Of a stretch of 64,000 nt of DNA, positions 60,514 to 64,000 are shown piece after piece. Made by a program: the position numbers and the translations under genes. Each line of letters begins with the position of its first letter. The first letter of the stretch is position 1. The stretch spans positions 4,542,555 through 4,606,554 of the forward strand of contig SSNP01000006.1 in the NCBI GenBank assembly GCA_006937955.1, given 5' to 3'. The notes beneath the pieces are model-generated. The model did no database searches and had not been told where the DNA came from. It saw only the letters and a program-made list of their open reading frames with translations. This stretch comes from Pachypanchax playfairii (taxonomy: Eukaryota; Chordata; Actinopteri; Cyprinodontiformes; Aplocheilidae).

Positions 60514-63500
60514 AGAAATTCACTTTGATTTGATTTCTCAAGCTTTATGATCTAAGAAACAACAAAACTTTGAGAAGCTTCTGATTCATCCTGTGTTAGG
60601 ATCATATGTTCAGAGATGTTGTTTGCTGCCCTTGTGGAGATCTGAACAGTTACAAAAGCATAAATAACCATAAACAAGATATGAGAACAGTTACAGACAG
60701 CAACAGCTGAATACATCTGACTTCCTGTTAGATTTAATCTGTAATACAGATTAAAGGTATAAACAACGTTTTAATGATCCAGCTGCCCGTTTCAAAGACC
60801 CCTGAGCTGCATGACCTCATTGTGTGAAACATGTGACATGTTCTGTCTCTCACCTTCTCTTTCTTTCTCTCTTATTTTCACACTCTGTGAAGCTGATATA
60901 GTTAATCCAGCTCTCTTGAATTAATGAGCTTGTAATTAAGTTGTTAAGTAACAAGAAAGATTACAGAAAGTCTAAACAACATGTAGAGGTGAGACGAGCT
61001 CCTGAGGATTCTGTAAAAAGGTCGTATTCAGATGTGTAAAATAAAAACGTGTTTTTATTTACTGACTGGTTCTAATCATGATCCAGAGTGTGTAACAGTA
61101 AGATGTACGTGTGTTTTACATGAATATGTGTTCAGTTACAGTTTACAGATAAACATCAGATTAAACTCTGAAACACAAATATTACTGTTGAGACTGATGC
61201 ACAATCTGCAGGGAACCCCCCCCCCCCTCCCCCCCAACAGAGGAAGAAGTGCGATAACATTTTATTTACTCTGTAATGTTGCTTATTCTGAGAAACATTT
61301 CTTTCAGATCTAACAGTTCCAGATCTTCATTTGACTTTTAGAATTTGTTTCCACCTGTAAAAGAACCTAAAAGCTGTTTAAATTAAAGAGAATTTTTATC
61401 ATGAATGTCCTGAAAGATATTAAAAATGTATGTGAAACTTTGAAGGAAAACATGTGAACACAGGGTGGTTTCATGTTGCACACGTTGCAGTAGGCGGAGC
61501 TAATTGCTGCACATCCTGAGATGCTGGTCAGATTTCCTGTTTCTCTGGGAGCACACTGGTGTTCCTCTGGAAGCCCTGGATCTTTGGTTCAGCAGTCCAG
61601 ATCTGACAAAGGGCAGATTATAGATGCCAGATTGGAACAAATTAGGACAACACAGTGATCAGAGTGGTGTGAGACAACTGGCCTGATTCTTTGTTTTCTC
61701 CAGTCCTAAAGGCTCCTCCATGTTGTGCTACCTGAAGCATATTATTAATATTATGAGATGCATGATCAGCCAAACATTCCAGTGCACATGGTGCACAGGT
61801 TTAAAACAGCAGCTATAAACTAAACTGTAGCAGCAGAATCCAGAGGTTTTTTATTATTCTGGTTGTTATGCAGAACCTTGATGCATCACCTCATCAACAG
61901 ACATTTGTGCAGGAAATCTACCTCCTTTTAGACATGTCAGGTCTGTAGTTTGATTCAGATGCAGGCTGCTGTTGCTCAGCAGGAGAAAAGGGTGAAGGTT
62001 GGTCGTGAGCCAAAGACGTGCAGGAGGAGATAAGTTCAGCCAAATTAGTTTCAATTCCTACTGGTCCTATAAAGGTCATAGATTATTTAACACCCCTTTA
62101 AAGTTTCTGCCATTGTTAAATATAAGTGAATATTAAGCATCTGTAGCTTTGTTGTTCCCAATAAATACACAATACTGTCTAATAAACACACAACTCTCCT
62201 CTTTATAGTCTTCAGATGAGAAGCAGGCACATAAAATATTGAACCAGTGTCTGAGGAATGGCAACAGTGCCAATATTCTGTCTGTGACAGCACTTGAGCG
62301 TCGGGCAGTTTGGCCTTTTCTTTGCTGTTGTTCAATGGTGTATCACTGAAGACTATCAGCTTCCAAGCCAACTGGGTCTCCCCTGACATTTTTGTGACAT
62401 TTTACCGTCTGGATGTGACGGCCTTCAGTATGGCACAAGCTGTCCCATCTGCAGGGTCCCACGGGGTCCAACCGCCATCTCAGTCTGCGCAGGCTTCAGC
62501 CTGAGAATACAGAAAGAGGTAGTTTACATGCGAGATGTGGAATAATTTCTCCTGAATCAGTGGACTTTTATCTGCTGGCTTTGATTTATGCATCATGCAA
62601 ATGAGCAGTGGAGAGCTCTGATTGGCTGTTCTTGTTTTTGCCACACATCAGTCTTAAATCTCAAATTAATTATTGTTTATTTTACCCAGCTATTTGTGTA
62701 ATTCATGGTCAAATAATTCCAAAAAAAGATAAGAGCTCTGAAAGAACTAAAGTGTGGTTTTTGATGAGAAACCTGCCTGAAATTAGCCTCTTCTTGTTTC
62801 TCCATCAGTTTCCAAGAATTGAAAAAATAAAGAATATAACCAGGAGCCTTTTCAGGACATTTTTTTCTGTGTAAAAGGGGTCGTATTTCTTATAAAACTT
62901 TTTTATGGTTGATTCATGTGTGAAACGCATGTCCAAATGAATCTTTCACCAGATGAACACAGTCATTCATAAACATTCTTCACCCAGTTAAAACCCTGAA
63001 CATTCTGTGTGTATAAAGAAAAAATATTTTAGAGGTTTAAAAGTCATTTGTCAATATTTGAGTCTTTGGTTTAACAAAAATTGATATTTTTTATTAAACT
63101 AATCCACTAAAACAGCAGATGAATGCTTCCCTTTAGCAGCAGTTGTCTCCTAAGTGCTTTCTTGTTTTTAAAACTTTGTCATGTGTAGCACTCTGGCTAA
63201 AATGCATCTCTAGAACAGCTGCTGCATCCCAAACCCCCACAAAATGACTCCTTATCACAATTTGATCCACTTGGTTCAGAAGTATTTGGAATGTGGGAGG
63301 AAGTCTCGGATGTGCCGGCTCTAACATGCATGCTCTTTTGGTTTAAAGAAGATTTCAGAGGACAAACTTTAGATTGCTTTTTCCTTTAATTTTCCACCCA
63401 TCTGCAGGCATTCACATCCCTGAAACACGACCAAAGATGTTTCTCTTACCTGCTGAATACATCTGCTCCACCAACAAACAGCTTATCTGCTGTTTTCGGC

Positions 63501-64000
63501 ATCTAATGTGCACTTTGAAGATATTAACAGCCCGACGTTGGCATGCGTTTCTTTATTTCTGCTTTTAGATATAATAAATATCATGAAATAAAACAGACAT
63601 TATTATGTTTTATATTGCTCCTTGTGTCTAAAGCTCTCAAAAAGAACTTAAAATCCATCAGAAACTCCCATCATACTGTCTGAAATACAAGCAGAAAATA
63701 TATACACACTAAACACAATGGGGGAAATATACATTTACACGCATACAAATAAAAAGTTAACTAGAACAAATTCACAATAAACCAAAACAAAGTAAAAGAA
63801 AAATCCAACTGGGAGTGAAACTTTTATATTTGTGTAAAATGAATCTGGTGGAATCGATGGGAAGGTTTTAACCTTATTGCAGAATTGGATCCTGGGACCA
63901 AAAGAGGAAAGAAATTTGATCGAATAAGCCTCTTACTGCGGATTTTATTTCCTCAAAACTCAACAATATTTGATCACTTGGCAGAAACAGACACAGCTGA
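60514..64000. other. dusp19 3' UTR and downstream DNA, no gene supported
   Basis: In mammals NUP35 follows DUSP19, but I find no NUP35-like exon here. A poly-C/CT tract lies at about 61217-61235. The open frames at 61032-61313, 62310-62504 and 62608-62874 have neither splice context nor recognisable motifs. Confidence 0.5.

Noticed and set aside
61032..63568. Search for NUP35 exons after dusp19, as in mammals
   Set aside because: No frame resembles NUP35; the gene may start beyond the window or lie elsewhere.
1..64000. CRISPR array, operon, phage or prokaryotic system
   Set aside because: The tandem arrays lack unique spacers, and all recognised genes are spliced vertebrate genes.

Overview
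The window looks like teleost fish nuclear DNA, probably from a percomorph. It holds spliced genes with GT-AG introns, GT/CA microsatellites, a degenerate L2-type LINE, short DNA-transposon relics, and proteins that are clear fish orthologues of vertebrate genes. It is not bacterial: the long reading frames are absent or accidental, and the genes only appear once exons are joined.

Layout. (1) 100-435 (+): the last two coding exons of a gene I cannot name. (2) 4033-4138 (-): a likely exon of an unidentified gene that would run head to head with plekha3. (3) plekha3 (FAPP1), 4842-9573 (+), 8 coding exons, 260 aa, with an antisense LINE relic in intron 2. (4) ppp1r1c (protein phosphatase 1 inhibitor IPP5), 11782-21158 (+), with exons that allow 97-, 162- or 165-residue products and a large 31-bp minisatellite in intron 3. 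(5) nckap1 (NAP1/HEM2, WAVE complex), minus strand, ATG at 50009, 31 coding exons, exactly 1128 codons plus stop. (6) dusp19, 51078-60513 (+), 4 coding exons, 202 aa, head to head with nckap1. From 60514 to the end I see no gene.

The most conspicuous structure is a 4.4-kb direct duplication of the 3' end of nckap1 (23928-28335 and 28346-32751), split by a run of ten Ns. The copies carry the same exons 21-31 and differ, where I compared them, by one GT unit in a microsatellite. The left copy breaks off inside a tandem array and the right copy starts inside an AT-rich microsatellite. This is best read as a false duplication made by the assembler, so the second set of exons should not be counted as a gene.

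The most interesting biological signals are two. First, related ~31/32-bp minisatellites lie in opposite orientations in introns of ppp1r1c and nckap1, and each unit carries an X-box-like palindrome (RFX factor site). Second, fish ppp1r1c has an exon set joining features of inhibitor-1 (PPP1R1A) and IPP5 (PPP1R1C) through a cassette exon that keeps frame. nckap1-dusp19 keeps the vertebrate head-to-head arrangement, whereas plekha3-ppp1r1c-nckap1 as close neighbours differs from the human order as I remember it. I found no convincing evidence of an entirely new biological system.
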